Assembly (NCBI GenBank): GCA_948562205.1
Contig: CAOYAN010000025.1
Coordinates: 1-30,093, forward strand
Direction of reading: 5' to 3'
Length of the DNA stretch: 30,093 nucleotides
DNA from: an uncultured Clostridia bacterium
GTDB taxonomy: Bacteria > Bacillota > Clostridia > TANB77 > CAG-465
The notes beneath the pieces are model-generated. The model was not told the origin of the DNA. It searched no databases and worked only from the letters and a program-made list of their open reading frames with translations. The translations under genes were made by a program, and so were the position numbers. Shown in pieces: positions 15,970-23,590 of this stretch. Position 1 is the stretch's first letter. Each line of letters starts with the position of its first letter.

Positions 15970-17124
15970 GTGGCAGACTCAAAAGATTATTATGAACTTT
16001 TAGGAGTGTCAAAAACAGCTACTGCTGATGAAATAAAAAGAGCATTTAGAAAACTTGCAAAACAGTATCATCCAGATGCACAACACACTGAGGCAGATAA
16101 GAAAAAAGCTGAAGAAAAATTCAAAGAAATAAATGAGGCCTATTCCGTATTATCAGATGAGAATAAAAGGGCACAATATGACAGATTTGGATCAAACTTT
16201 GAACAAGCTGGCTTTGGTGGTGGCTATGGTAATTATGGTGGATTTGATTTTTCAGGCTTTGGAAATGGAATGGGTGTAGATATTGACTTAGATGATATAT
16301 TAGGCAGTGTATTTGGAGGAGGATTTAGTGGCTTTGGTGCTTCAAAGAAACAAGGCCCTATGAAAGGTGCTGATCTTAGATATAATCTAAATATTACATT
16401 TGAAGAAGCTGCTTTTGGAACTAAAAAAGATATTAACATATCAAGACAAGAAAAATGTGATAGCTGTAATGGAAGTGGAGCAAAAGCAGGAAGTAAAGTT
16501 GTAACTTGTGATAAATGTGGTGGTAGAGGTAAAGTTCAAATAACTCAAAATACTATCATGGGTACTTTTTCTAGTGTTAAGACATGTGACAAATGTGGTG
16601 GAGAAGGAAAAATTGTTGAAACACCATGTGAGAAATGTACTGGAAAAGGTACTGTAAGGCGTACAAGAAAGCTTAGTGTATCAATACCTGCAGGTATTGA
16701 TAATGGCCAAGCAATCTCTCTTGCAGGAGAGGGAGATGTAGGTAGAAAAGGTGGAGCTACAGGTGACTTATTTATAGTTGTAAATGTTGCACCACATAAA
16801 ATATTTACAAGACGCGGATTTGATTTAATTGCAAGTTTTAAAATTCCATATTCTAAAATGGTACTTGGTGGAACTATTAAAATACCAACTCTAGAGGGAG
16901 AAATGGAATTTGCAATACCAGAGGGAACAAATTCAGGTACCACATTTAAGATAAAAGATAGAGGAATACAAAATATACATGGTAGAGGAAAAGGAAACTT
17001 AGAATTTACAGTAGATGTAGATATTCCTAAAAAATTAAATGATAAACAAAGAGAAATACTTACAGAATTTGCTAGTACATTAGGAGAGGAAGTAAGTCCA
17101 AAGAAAAAAGGATTTTTTAGATAG
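15970..17124 (+). CDS. dnaJ: Chaperone DnaJ (Hsp40)
   Basis: The 384-residue co-chaperone delivers substrates to DnaK and stimulates its ATPase. The J domain (about 5-72) contains the essential HPD in KQYHPDAQH. A Gly/Phe-rich segment (about 78-125) follows. The zinc domain has four CxxCxGxG repeats: CDSCNGSG, CDKCGGRG, CDKCGGEG and CEKCTGKG. The C-terminal substrate-binding beta domains complete a type I DnaJ. The start is GTG at 15970, supported by AGGGGGAA seven bases earlier and by the usual DYYELLGVSK N-terminus. The stop codon overlaps the left arm of the operon terminator. Confidence 0.98.
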   Translation: MADSKDYYELLGVSKTATADEIKRAFRKLAKQYHPDAQHTEADKKKAEEKFKEINEAYSVLSDENKRAQYDRFGSNFEQAGFGGGYGNYGGFDFSGFGNGMGVDIDLDDILGSVFGGGFSGFGASKKQGPMKGADLRYNLNITFEEAAFGTKKDINISRQEKCDSCNGSGAKAGSKVVTCDKCGGRGKVQITQNTIMGTFSSVKTCDKCGGEGKIVETPCEKCTGKGTVRRTRKLSVSIPAGIDNGQAISLAGEGDVGRKGGATGDLFIVVNVAPHKIFTRRGFDLIASFKIPYSKMVLGGTIKIPTLEGEMEFAIPEGTNSGTTFKIKDRGIQNIHGRGKGNLEFTVDVDIPKKLNDKQREILTEFASTLGEEVSPKKKGFFR

Positions 17125-17146
17125 GACTAAATGTTCTATCTTTTTT
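17120..17146 (+). terminator. Terminator of the heat-shock operon
   Basis: GATAGGAC (17120-17127) pairs with GTTCTATC (17133-17140), with one G-T pair, and is followed by six T residues. The left arm includes the dnaJ stop codon. Confidence 0.88.
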
Positions 17147-17200
17147 GTATATATTAAAATTTATTTTTCAAAATATAACCGTAAAAAGAAATATTTTTAA

Positions 17201-17228
17201 AAGTTTTACGGTTACAACCGTAAAACTT
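17201..17228. promoter_or_regulatory. 28-bp palindrome overlapping a -35 box
   Basis: AAGTTTTACGGTT and AACCGTAAAACTT are perfect 13-bp arms around AC. A third half-site, AACCGTAAAA, lies at 17178-17187. The right arm touches the -35 hexamer of the ATPase gene, which places a bound protein where it would block RNA polymerase. Confidence 0.75.
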
Positions 17229-17255
17229 GACAAAACTCGTTAAATATTGTAAAAT
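17227..17255 (+). promoter_or_regulatory. Promoter of the DUF4143 ATPase gene
   Basis: TTGACA (17227-17232) and TAAAAT (17250-17255) are 17 bp apart. Transcription would begin near 17262, 15 bp before the start codon. Confidence 0.78.
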
Positions 17256-17276
17256 ATTATAAAAGGAGTTGGTAAT

Positions 17277-18476
17277 ATGCTAAAAAGAGAAAAATATTTA
17301 AATAAATTAATTGATAGTAAAGATTTAAACTTAATAAAAGTAATAACGGGTGTTAGAAGAAGTGGGAAAAGTACTCTATTACTACAGTATAGAGAATATT
17401 TAATATCCCAAAAAATTAATAAAGAAAATATTATATATATGAACTTTGAGAGTGCTGATTGGTATAATATAAAAGACTATAAAGATTTGTATAGTTATAT
17501 AAAAGAAAACATTAACAAAGGTAAAAATTATATTTTATTAGATGAAGTACAAAATGTAAGTATGTGGGAGAAGGCTGTTAATTCTTTATTAGTTGATATT
17601 GATTGTGATATTTATATTACAGGATCTAATGCTTATCTTTTGTCTAGTGAGCTTACTACACTACTTGCAGGTAGAATTTTAACTATAAAAATATATCCAT
17701 TTTCATTTAAGGAGTTTTTAAGTGAATACCCTTTTAAAAATGATGAAGACAAATATGATAAATTTGATAAATACTTAAAATTTGGTGGTATGCCAATGTT
17801 AGTAAATATGAATGATAATGAAGATTTAATGATAAGTTATTTAAATGATATTAAAGAAGTAGTATTAAAAAAAGATATTATTAATAGGAATAATATTAAA
17901 GATATTGTATTTTTAGATAATCTAATAAAATATATGTCTACTTGTATAGGCAATCTTACAACACCTAATGCTATTGCTGAATTTATGAAAAAAAGTGGTA
18001 GTAATATTACTAATGAGACAGTTGATTCATATCTAAAAATGATTGAAAATGCATATTTTATTTATAGGGTTCCAAGATATGAGCTAAAAAGTAAACAATT
18101 ATTAAAAACACAAGGAAAGTATTATTTTGTAGATAATGGTCTTAAAAATATTATTAGCGGTTTTTCCTCATACGATACAGGAAGTAGTTATGAAAACTTA
18201 ATATATATTGAGCTTTTAAGAAGAGGATATGAGGTATATGTTGGTAAATATAATGATACTGAAATAGACTTTATTGCAATAAAACCTGATGAAAAAATAT
18301 ACTTTCAAGTTTCAAGAAGTATTCTTGATGAAAAAGTAGAAGAAAGAGAGAAGAAATCTTTACTTTCAATTAATGATAATTATAGAAAAGTAATATTAAC
18401 GATGGATAAAGTAAAAAATAAAGAAATTGATGGCATTGAAGTAGTTAACATTATAGATTTTTTAATGAGTGAATAA
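17277..18476 (+). CDS. AAA-type ATPase with DUF4143 domain
   Basis: This is a cytoplasmic protein of 399 residues. Its N-terminal AAA domain has Walker A GVRRSGKS (25-32), Walker B YILLDE (85-90) and the ITGSNAYLLSSEL sensor-like stretch. The C-terminal DUF4143 domain contains SSYENLIYIELLRRGYEVYV and EIDFIA, which resemble the PD-(D/E)XK nuclease-like fold. The family is widespread and often present in many copies in gut anaerobes, and its role is not established; links to mobile DNA or toxin-like functions have been suggested. It stands alone, with an AAAAGGAGTTGG ribosome binding site, its own promoter and a palindromic operator. Codon use matches the neighbours. Confidence 0.9.
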   Translation: MLKREKYLNKLIDSKDLNLIKVITGVRRSGKSTLLLQYREYLISQKINKENIIYMNFESADWYNIKDYKDLYSYIKENINKGKNYILLDEVQNVSMWEKAVNSLLVDIDCDIYITGSNAYLLSSELTTLLAGRILTIKIYPFSFKEFLSEYPFKNDEDKYDKFDKYLKFGGMPMLVNMNDNEDLMISYLNDIKEVVLKKDIINRNNIKDIVFLDNLIKYMSTCIGNLTTPNAIAEFMKKSGSNITNETVDSYLKMIENAYFIYRVPRYELKSKQLLKTQGKYYFVDNGLKNIISGFSSYDTGSSYENLIYIELLRRGYEVYVGKYNDTEIDFIAIKPDEKIYFQVSRSILDEKVEEREKKSLLSINDNYRKVILTMDKVKNKEIDGIEVVNIIDFLMSE

Positions 18477-18489
18477 TATGTATTTTATG

Positions 18490-18515
18490 TGGTGTTCTAA
18501 TTATTTAGAGCACCA
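18490..18515 (+). terminator. Terminator-like hairpin after the ATPase gene
   Basis: A 10-bp stem, TGGTGTTCTA against TAGAGCACCA (one G-T pair), closes a 6-base loop. It lies 14 bp after the stop codon. The following tract is T-rich but interrupted. Confidence 0.75.
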
Positions 18516-18582
18516 TTAATTATATTTTACTCTTAATTTTTTAATTTCCTTTAATTATTATATTTACTTTCCTTTTATAAAC

Positions 18583-18610
18583 TTGACATTACATAAAAAA
18601 ATGATATAAT
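18583..18610 (+). promoter_or_regulatory. Promoter of the nucleotide-type operon
   Basis: TTGACA (18583-18588) and TATAAT (18605-18610) are consensus boxes 16 bp apart. Transcription should start near 18617, leaving an 80-base leader before the dehydrogenase gene. Confidence 0.85.
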
Positions 18611-18628
18611 AGTTGTGTAAAAAATATT

Positions 18629-18655
18629 AGGTATTAGAGAGTTCTAATACCTTTT
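18629..18655 (+). promoter_or_regulatory. Leader hairpin with T tract, possible attenuator
   Basis: A perfect 10-bp stem, AGGTATTAGA against TCTAATACCT, has loop GAGT and runs into TTTT. It begins only about 12 bases into the predicted transcript. It could be a short attenuator controlled by a ligand or protein, or a 5' stabilising hairpin. No known riboswitch class is recognised. Confidence 0.5.
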
Positions 18656-18696
18656 ATGACACTAAAACTATAGTATCATTCTGGAAGGAGAAAAGT

Positions 18697-19380
18697 ATGA
18701 AAGTAGCAGTAATAACTGGATGTAACAGAGGAGTAGGCTATGGAGTGTTAAAAAGTCTTTTAAAGGATGGATATTTAGTTTATGGACTAAATAGGACACC
18801 TTTGGGTGAAAAACTTGAAAGATATTTTGATGTTTCATGTGATATTTCAGATCCAGATGCAGTAAAAAAAGCATGTAGTAAGATAAAAGGTGTTGATATG
18901 CTTGTTTTAAATGCAGGTATTAGATACTTTGGATTTGTAGGTAATCTTTCTTTGGAAGAGTTCTCAAAATCTGTTGATGTAAATTTAAAAGGTGCATTTT
19001 ATGTATTATCTTGCCTTAGGGATGCTGTTGTAAAGAATAAAGGATATGTAGTGTTTATTGGATCACATGCAGGAGATTATCCTTTCTCACAAGGAGCTGC
19101 ATATTGTGCAAGTAAAGCAGGACTTCATGCACTTGCCGAATGTTTTATGGAAGAAACAAGACACTATGGCGTAAAAACTACAGTTTTATCTCTTGGAGCA
19201 ATTAAGAACCGTGATCATGGTATTGAAGAAGAATGGAAGATAAAGCCAGAAGAAATCGGAGAAGCTATTATAGCCCTTAGAGATCTTCCTGAAAATTTAT
19301 TACCATCATATATTAATTTAAGACCTATTTCACCGCTCAAATTACCATTTAATGGTATTGATCTATTACAGTATAAATAG
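18697..19380 (+). CDS. Short-chain dehydrogenase/reductase
   Basis: This 227-residue NAD(P)-dependent oxidoreductase has a Rossmann fold. It shows TGCNRGVG (7-14, the TGxxxGxG cofactor loop), LNAG (71-74) and the full catalytic set Asn96, Ser123, Tyr136 and Lys140 (AYCASK), so it should be active. An Arg in the glycine loop and another after the second strand (GLNR) hint at NADPH. The substrate cannot be read from sequence; a hydroxyl or keto group on an intermediate of the same operon is the natural guess. It is the first gene after a consensus promoter and a leader hairpin. The next gene starts 10 bp later, so they are cotranscribed. Confidence 0.92.
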   Translation: MKVAVITGCNRGVGYGVLKSLLKDGYLVYGLNRTPLGEKLERYFDVSCDISDPDAVKKACSKIKGVDMLVLNAGIRYFGFVGNLSLEEFSKSVDVNLKGAFYVLSCLRDAVVKNKGYVVFIGSHAGDYPFSQGAAYCASKAGLHALAECFMEETRHYGVKTTVLSLGAIKNRDHGIEEEWKIKPEEIGEAIIALRDLPENLLPSYINLRPISPLKLPFNGIDLLQYK

Positions 19381-19390
19381 GAGGTAAAAT

Positions 19391-21610
19391 ATGAGTTTAT
19401 CACATGTTATACGATGTTATAACTATGTAGTAAAGATATCAAAAGATGTAGAATGTGTTGATAGTGTAAAAACTGGTGAAAAATTTGTTGTAGAAACTAT
19501 TAATGCATATGGAAAGAAATTTTCTAATGTATCTGAGTTACAAGATATTTTAAATTCAAATAGTGATGAAATTCATCATCATCCATTAACTGGTCCTATT
19601 TTTGTTGAGGGTGCAAAGCCTGGAGATATGTTAAAAGTTCATATTGAAAAAATAGAAGTCTTGGAAATGGCACAAATGTTATCAAAAAGTGCTGGTATAT
19701 TGCCAGTTTCAAAAGAAGATTTTTCTTTTTCTGATAGAATGGCAATAATTGGTAAGGTAAATGATGATAAGATAGAATATTATCATTCAGGTATTAAGCT
19801 AAAGCTTGAACCATGCCTTGGAATGATTGCAACTGCTCCAAAAGAAGGCTTTATAAAAACTGGTCACATTGGTGTTACTGGTGGAAATTTCGACAATCCT
19901 TTTATAAAAGAGGGGGTTGATATTTATTTACCAGTACAGGTAGAGGGCGCACTTTTATACCTTGGCGATGTTCATGCAATACAGGCCTATGGAGAGTTAA
20001 GCGGAGTAGCACTTGAAGCATCTGCTAATGTAACTCTTAGTGTATCATTAGTAAAACCATGGAAGCCATTTGATACAGATCCTATATTTATAATGGGAAA
20101 GGAACCTTTAACGGGTAGGGACGCACTTGCAGTAATAGGTATTGGTAAATCTTTTAAAAACGGTGATGAAGCTGTAAGAGATGCATATCTTAAAACAATT
20201 GAGGTCTTAAAAAGATTAAAGCCTACAATGCCTGAGGCCCTTATTTCCTCTATGTTATCATTAATTGGAAATTCTATGGCAGGTCAAGCATACTCTAATA
20301 CTTCTGAGTCTACAAGTCAGATATTACTTACTGAAGAGGGTTTAAGAACTTTCCATATTACTGAAAACAAAAACATTTTGGCAGAACTTGAAAAGTGTAT
20401 ATTTAAAGTAGAAGAAAATAGTAAATCTGATGAAAAAATACTTGTAACAATTGGAGCTGTTAAAGGAAGGCTTCAAAAAGTACTTCATAAGTATTTAGAG
20501 TCAATTGGAATAAAAATTCCAAATATTAGTGATAGACTACTTGTTTATGATATAGAGACTGATAAGTATATTTTAAGGATTAGTCTTTTAAAATGGGCAG
20601 ATATCACTAAAAATTATAACAAATTTGACTTTGTTATATATGGCTCTGATAAATGGCTTGAGAGAAGCAATAAATCATTTGTTGCACTTAAATTTTTTGA
20701 ACAAAAAAATTGTAGAATGAGTTTGCTTGTTCCAAAAGAGAAAAAGGATATGCCACTTATGTATTTTAAGGATAAAAAAATAGCTACAAGTTATCCTAAT
20801 CTTTTAAAGGAGCATTTAGGAATAAATGATGATAATATTTTAACCATGGAGGGTAGTGTTGAGGCTAGCATTCCACTTGGTTGGGCAAGCAGTATATTTG
20901 ATGTGGTAGAAACTGGAAAGACTGCTTTAGAAAATGGACTTGTAGAGCATACCAAAGTTATGAAGTTTGGAGCTGTTCTTGCTACATCTAGGGTAGATAA
21001 AATACCACTTTTTGTAAATCTTGGACTTATTGATAAGCCTAATGATTTGAAATGTATTGCATTTGATGGAATTGATGGCTCGGGTAAATCTACGCTATCT
21101 AAAATCGTTGTTCAAAATGGTATGTTTAAATTTTCACCTACTGTACTTGTTGAACCTTTTTCTGGAAGAATTGGAAAAGAGAGTATGAACCTATGGAATA
21201 ATGGTAAATACTTTGATTGGGCAAGCTGTGTAGGTAAGATGCATTGGCGAGCAGATGGAGTTGTAAATATGGTCTATGATAGATCACTTCTTACTGCTAT
21301 TGTTGATCTTTTCTCTATAAATGAGACTAAAGAAAATATAATGATGGTAATAAAGTGTTTTGAACCTTTACCTGATATTTTGTTTTATTGCAAAGTTGAT
21401 CCAAAAATTGCATATGAAAGATCTCAAAAAAGAGGTAAAAAAGATGTTTTCGACACTTTTGAATCTCTTTTAGAATACTCTAAGTTGTATGAGAGAGCAG
21501 TAAAGTTTTTAACTGATAACAATGTATTAAAAGTAGTAGAATTAGACGTAAATAAAGAGGCTTCAAGTGTAATTGAAGATATAAAAATAAAGCTTAAGGA
21601 GGAACTGTAA
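19391..21610 (+). CDS. Acetamidase/formamidase-HisG-thymidylate kinase-like triple fusion
   Basis: The 739 residues read as three enzymes in one frame. Residues 1-325 match acetamidase/formamidase: HPLTGPIFVEGAKPGDML, GHIGVTGGNFDNP and LPVQVEGALLYLGDVHA. Residues 345-550 match the catalytic part of ATP phosphoribosyltransferase HisG: KGRLQ, DFVIYGSDKWLE, IATSYPNL and the PRPP loop region EGSVEASIPLG through DVVETGKTALENGL. Residues 553-739 match thymidylate kinase-like P-loop kinases: FDGIDGSGKST, VYDRSLLTAI, and PDILFYCKVDPKIAYER before RGKKD. No HisG regulatory domain is present. The likely activities are hydrolysis of an amide, transfer of phosphoribose from PRPP, and phosphorylation of a nucleotide or nucleoside. 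The frame is uninterrupted, with a TAGGAGGT ribosome binding site before the ATG and PurC-like translation directly after the stop. The substrates are unknown. Confidence 0.85.
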   Translation: MSLSHVIRCYNYVVKISKDVECVDSVKTGEKFVVETINAYGKKFSNVSELQDILNSNSDEIHHHPLTGPIFVEGAKPGDMLKVHIEKIEVLEMAQMLSKSAGILPVSKEDFSFSDRMAIIGKVNDDKIEYYHSGIKLKLEPCLGMIATAPKEGFIKTGHIGVTGGNFDNPFIKEGVDIYLPVQVEGALLYLGDVHAIQAYGELSGVALEASANVTLSVSLVKPWKPFDTDPIFIMGKEPLTGRDALAVIGIGKSFKNGDEAVRDAYLKTIEVLKRLKPTMPEALISSMLSLIGNSMAGQAYSNTSESTSQILLTEEGLRTFHITENKNILAELEKCIFKVEENSKSDEKILVTIGAVKGRLQKVLHKYLESIGIKIPNISDRLLVYDIETDKYILRISLLKWADITKNYNKFDFVIYGSDKWLERSNKSFVALKFFEQKNCRMSLLVPKEKKDMPLMYFKDKKIATSYPNLLKEHLGINDDNILTMEGSVEASIPLGWASSIFDVVETGKTALENGLVEHTKVMKFGAVLATSRVDKIPLFVNLGLIDKPNDLKCIAFDGIDGSGKSTLSKIVVQNGMFKFSPTVLVEPFSGRIGKESMNLWNNGKYFDWASCVGKMHWRADGVVNMVYDRSLLTAIVDLFSINETKENIMMVIKCFEPLPDILFYCKVDPKIAYERSQKRGKKDVFDTFESLLEYSKLYERAVKFLTDNNVLKVVELDVNKEASSVIEDIKIKLKEEL

Positions 21611-22417
21611 ATGAAAGGATTAGAAGCTTTAAGAGGTATTGATCTTGCAAAATGCGAAGTGGTGGCAGATGGTAAGTCTAAGACAATTTATAAATTAGAC
21701 GATACTACTGGATTTATGGTATACAAACCACATCTTCGGAGTGTGACATACAGTAGAATTGGAATGATTCCAGGAACTGATATGTATAGACTTTATGCAA
21801 CTATGGCAATTCTTAAAACTTTAGAGGAAAACTATGTTCCTACGCATCTTGCATATGATAAAATTGTAAATATTGATGGAAAGTATGGTATTTTAGTGCA
21901 TCTTACAAAAGCTATTCCAATTGAGTGGATTACCAGATATTATGCTGCAGGTAGTATTGTAAGATTATTCCCTGGTTATGTTGTAGAGGGACAAAAGTTT
22001 AATAATCCCCTTCACAAATATGATATTAAAATTGATGTATCTAAAACTGGTGGAGTAGATGATCCTACCATGAATGAGAGTTATATCATTGGTCTTGGAC
22101 TTTTAAATAAAAATCAGTTTGATGAGGCAGAAGACTTACTTGTATGGGTTAGTAAGCGTGTTAACAATCTTTTTAAAGATGCAGGCATTAAGCTTATTGA
22201 CATGAAAGTTGAGTTTGGTTTTTATAATGGTGATATTATCGTTATCGATGAGATTAGCCAGGATTGTGTAAGGGCAAATGATATGAGCACAGGTAAAACT
22301 CTTACAAAAGATGCATTTAGACAGATGAAGTCTGATGAAGAGGTTCTTGCAATATACAAGAAGTTCTTGGAAATGATTTATCCTGATTATGAGTCTCTTT
22401 TAGAAAAAAATATTTAA
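21611..22417 (+). CDS. purC-like: SAICAR synthetase (PurC) homologue
   Basis: The 268-residue ATP-dependent ligase belongs to the family that joins aspartate to the carboxylate of CAIR in purine synthesis. Family features are GKSKTIYK near the start, VPTHLAYDK, ITRYYAAGSIVR, DDPTMNESYI, the metal/ATP segment VEFGF followed by GDIIVIDEISQDCVR, and LTKDAFRQ. The region that normally reads KGTIxGKG before the helix is changed here (RSVTYSRIGMIPGTDMYR), so the substrate may differ from CAIR. The ATG immediately follows the stop codon of the fusion gene, with AAGGAGG inside the latter's end. No other purine gene is nearby. It is therefore more likely part of this special pathway than the housekeeping PurC, though the latter cannot be excluded. 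Confidence 0.83.
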   Translation: MKGLEALRGIDLAKCEVVADGKSKTIYKLDDTTGFMVYKPHLRSVTYSRIGMIPGTDMYRLYATMAILKTLEENYVPTHLAYDKIVNIDGKYGILVHLTKAIPIEWITRYYAAGSIVRLFPGYVVEGQKFNNPLHKYDIKIDVSKTGGVDDPTMNESYIIGLGLLNKNQFDEAEDLLVWVSKRVNNLFKDAGIKLIDMKVEFGFYNGDIIVIDEISQDCVRANDMSTGKTLTKDAFRQMKSDEEVLAIYKKFLEMIYPDYESLLEKNI

Positions 22418-22425
22418 TAAAAAAG

Positions 22426-22451
22426 AGGTGCCCCGTATTATTGGGGCACCT
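22426..22451. terminator. Convergent terminator, high-GC stem
   Basis: The perfect 9-bp stem AGGTGCCCC / GGGGCACCT has an 8-base loop. Read on the minus strand it is followed by CTTTTTT, so it mainly ends the minus-strand cassette gene, but it also lies right after the PurC-like gene. The same sequence type recurs at 23017-23039. Confidence 0.88.
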
Positions 22452-22486
22452 TTGCTGTTACACGACAGACAAATACTACTTATAGA

Positions 22487-22906
22487 TCAGCTTGCATACT
22501 CATCTGAAAAACCAAGAGGATCACTGAAGCGGTCAGCATCCATGTAGCGACTGGCAATTAACCTGGAATAGAATAAATCTTCTGCTTCCTGGTATCTTCT
22601 AAGTTCTTCTTCCTTCTCGATTTTTTCATGGATCATATCCGAAATGACAAGGTTTAAGATCCTTCTTTCAGAGCGTCTGAAAGCTTTGTCGTAGCTTTCC
22701 TTTATAAACGCTTTGTCCAAATGCCGCTCATAACGGATCTCTTTTCTGAGTCCAACCGGAAACTTATTTTTCTTTGCAGCTTTTTTACGCTGCGTCCGTG
22801 AACGTTTTGAGCTTTCCTTTACCGGAAACTCGCAGTCTTCATCAGTGATGTACTGGTTAAGATCAAATCCGTTTACTACTGCGTTTTCCATTGTGTTCTT
22901 GCTCAT
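22487..22906 (-). CDS. Basic small protein, duplicated cassette copy 1
   Basis: I do not recognise this 139-residue protein. Its N-terminal 60 residues are shared with the neighbour at 23052: DCEFPVKESSKRSR followed by QRKKAAKKNKFPVGLRKEIR. The shared part is very basic and could bind nucleic acid. The rest is helical, charged and unlike the neighbour's. The start is the ATG at 22906, after TTGGAGGAAGAA, and matches the paralogue's MSKN start. Its own promoter is on the minus strand: TTGACT (22982-22977), a 17-bp spacer and TATAAT (22959-22954). GC content is visibly higher than in the flanks, and codons such as CGC, CTG and CGG, rare elsewhere, are used. This points to acquisition from a different genome. 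Confidence 0.75.
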   Translation of the reverse strand: MSKNTMENAVVNGFDLNQYITDEDCEFPVKESSKRSRTQRKKAAKKNKFPVGLRKEIRYERHLDKAFIKESYDKAFRRSERRILNLVISDMIHEKIEKEEELRRYQEAEDLFYSRLIASRYMDADRFSDPLGFSDEYAS

Positions 22907-22953
22907 AAATTCTTCCTCCAAATTTTTTTTGAAATATTTTTATTGACAAATAC

Positions 22954-22982
22954 ATTATATCATAAAATGATTTTAAAGTCAA
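22954..22982 (-). promoter_or_regulatory. Promoter of cassette copy 1
   Basis: On the minus strand, TTGACT, 17 bp and TATAAT. The surrounding 70 bp is nearly identical to the promoter of copy 2. Confidence 0.85.
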
Positions 22983-23016
22983 TTGTTTACATAAAAAAAG
23001 ATATATAAAAATGAAA

Positions 23017-23039
23017 AGGTGCCCGTATTTTGGGCACCT
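23017..23039 (-). terminator. Terminator of cassette copy 2
   Basis: The stem AGGTGCCC / GGGCACCT has a 7-base loop and, on the minus strand, is followed by TTTT. It is almost the same as the terminator of copy 1, so the whole unit, promoter to terminator, was duplicated. Confidence 0.85.
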
Positions 23040-23051
23040 ATCATTTTTCAT

Positions 23052-23486
23052 TTAATAGCCAAACTCTTCTTTGAGGAACTGCTCTTCGGCTTTCTTTGCC
23101 TGCTGCTCATCCCTCCATTTCCAGTATTCGTGGAAGAGTTTGTCCTCGTAAGGACCTTCATAGTTCGGGTTTTCAAATGGATCACCGAATTTTGCCATGT
23201 TTGCCTTTTCCTCAGATACATCCTGCAGGATCACATCGGTGACTTTTGCCTCAGATTTTTTAAGTGTTCTGTTGTAGGCGATGGTTTCCATCTCTTTTAC
23301 ACTACGCCGACCACTTCTGATCTCTTTTCTGAGACCTACAGGAAATTTGTTTTTCTTTGCAGCTTTTTTGCGCTGCATCCTTGACCTTTTTGAGCTTTCC
23401 TTTACTGGAAACTCGCAGTCTTTATCCATCATAGATGGTACGATAAAGTCAAAGTTTACTGTGGTTTCCATAATGTTCTTGCTCAT
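23052..23486 (-). CDS. Basic small protein, duplicated cassette copy 2
   Basis: This paralogue of the 22487 gene has 144 residues. It shares the MSKN start, DCEFPVKESSKRSR and QRKKAAKKNKFPVGLRKEIR. The C-terminal two thirds differ: a short SEAKVTDVILQDVSEEK helix and an acidic, aromatic end (YEDKLFHEYWKWRDEQQ) unlike copy 1. A conserved head with a variable tail suggests that the head targets a common partner while the tails have diverged. There is no signal peptide or membrane helix. GC and codon use are again unlike the neighbours. The start ATG at 23486 follows TTTGGAGGAAAAA. The function is unknown; phage or mobile-element origin is a guess. Confidence 0.75.
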   Translation of the reverse strand: MSKNIMETTVNFDFIVPSMMDKDCEFPVKESSKRSRMQRKKAAKKNKFPVGLRKEIRSGRRSVKEMETIAYNRTLKKSEAKVTDVILQDVSEEKANMAKFGDPFENPNYEGPYEDKLFHEYWKWRDEQQAKKAEEQFLKEEFGY

Positions 23487-23533
23487 AAATTTTTCCTCCA
23501 AAATCTCTTTGAAATATTTTAATAGACAAATAT

Positions 23534-23562
23534 ATTATATCATAAAAAGATTTCAAAGTCAA
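23534..23562 (-). promoter_or_regulatory. Promoter of cassette copy 2
   Basis: On the minus strand, TTGACT, 17 bp and TATAAT. It is separated by fewer than 30 bp from the plus-strand metK promoter, back to back. Confidence 0.85.
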
Positions 23563-23590
23563 TTGTTTACATAAAAATCAATGTATTATC

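Noticed and set aside
18629..18655. Known purine, preQ1 or PRPP riboswitch
   Set aside because: The hairpin is a simple stem with a four-base loop, and none of the conserved junction or loop bases of those classes is seen.
22426..23562. Insertion sequence or transposon ends
   Set aside because: The repeats are direct and include promoter and terminator, but no transposase or terminal inverted repeat is visible.
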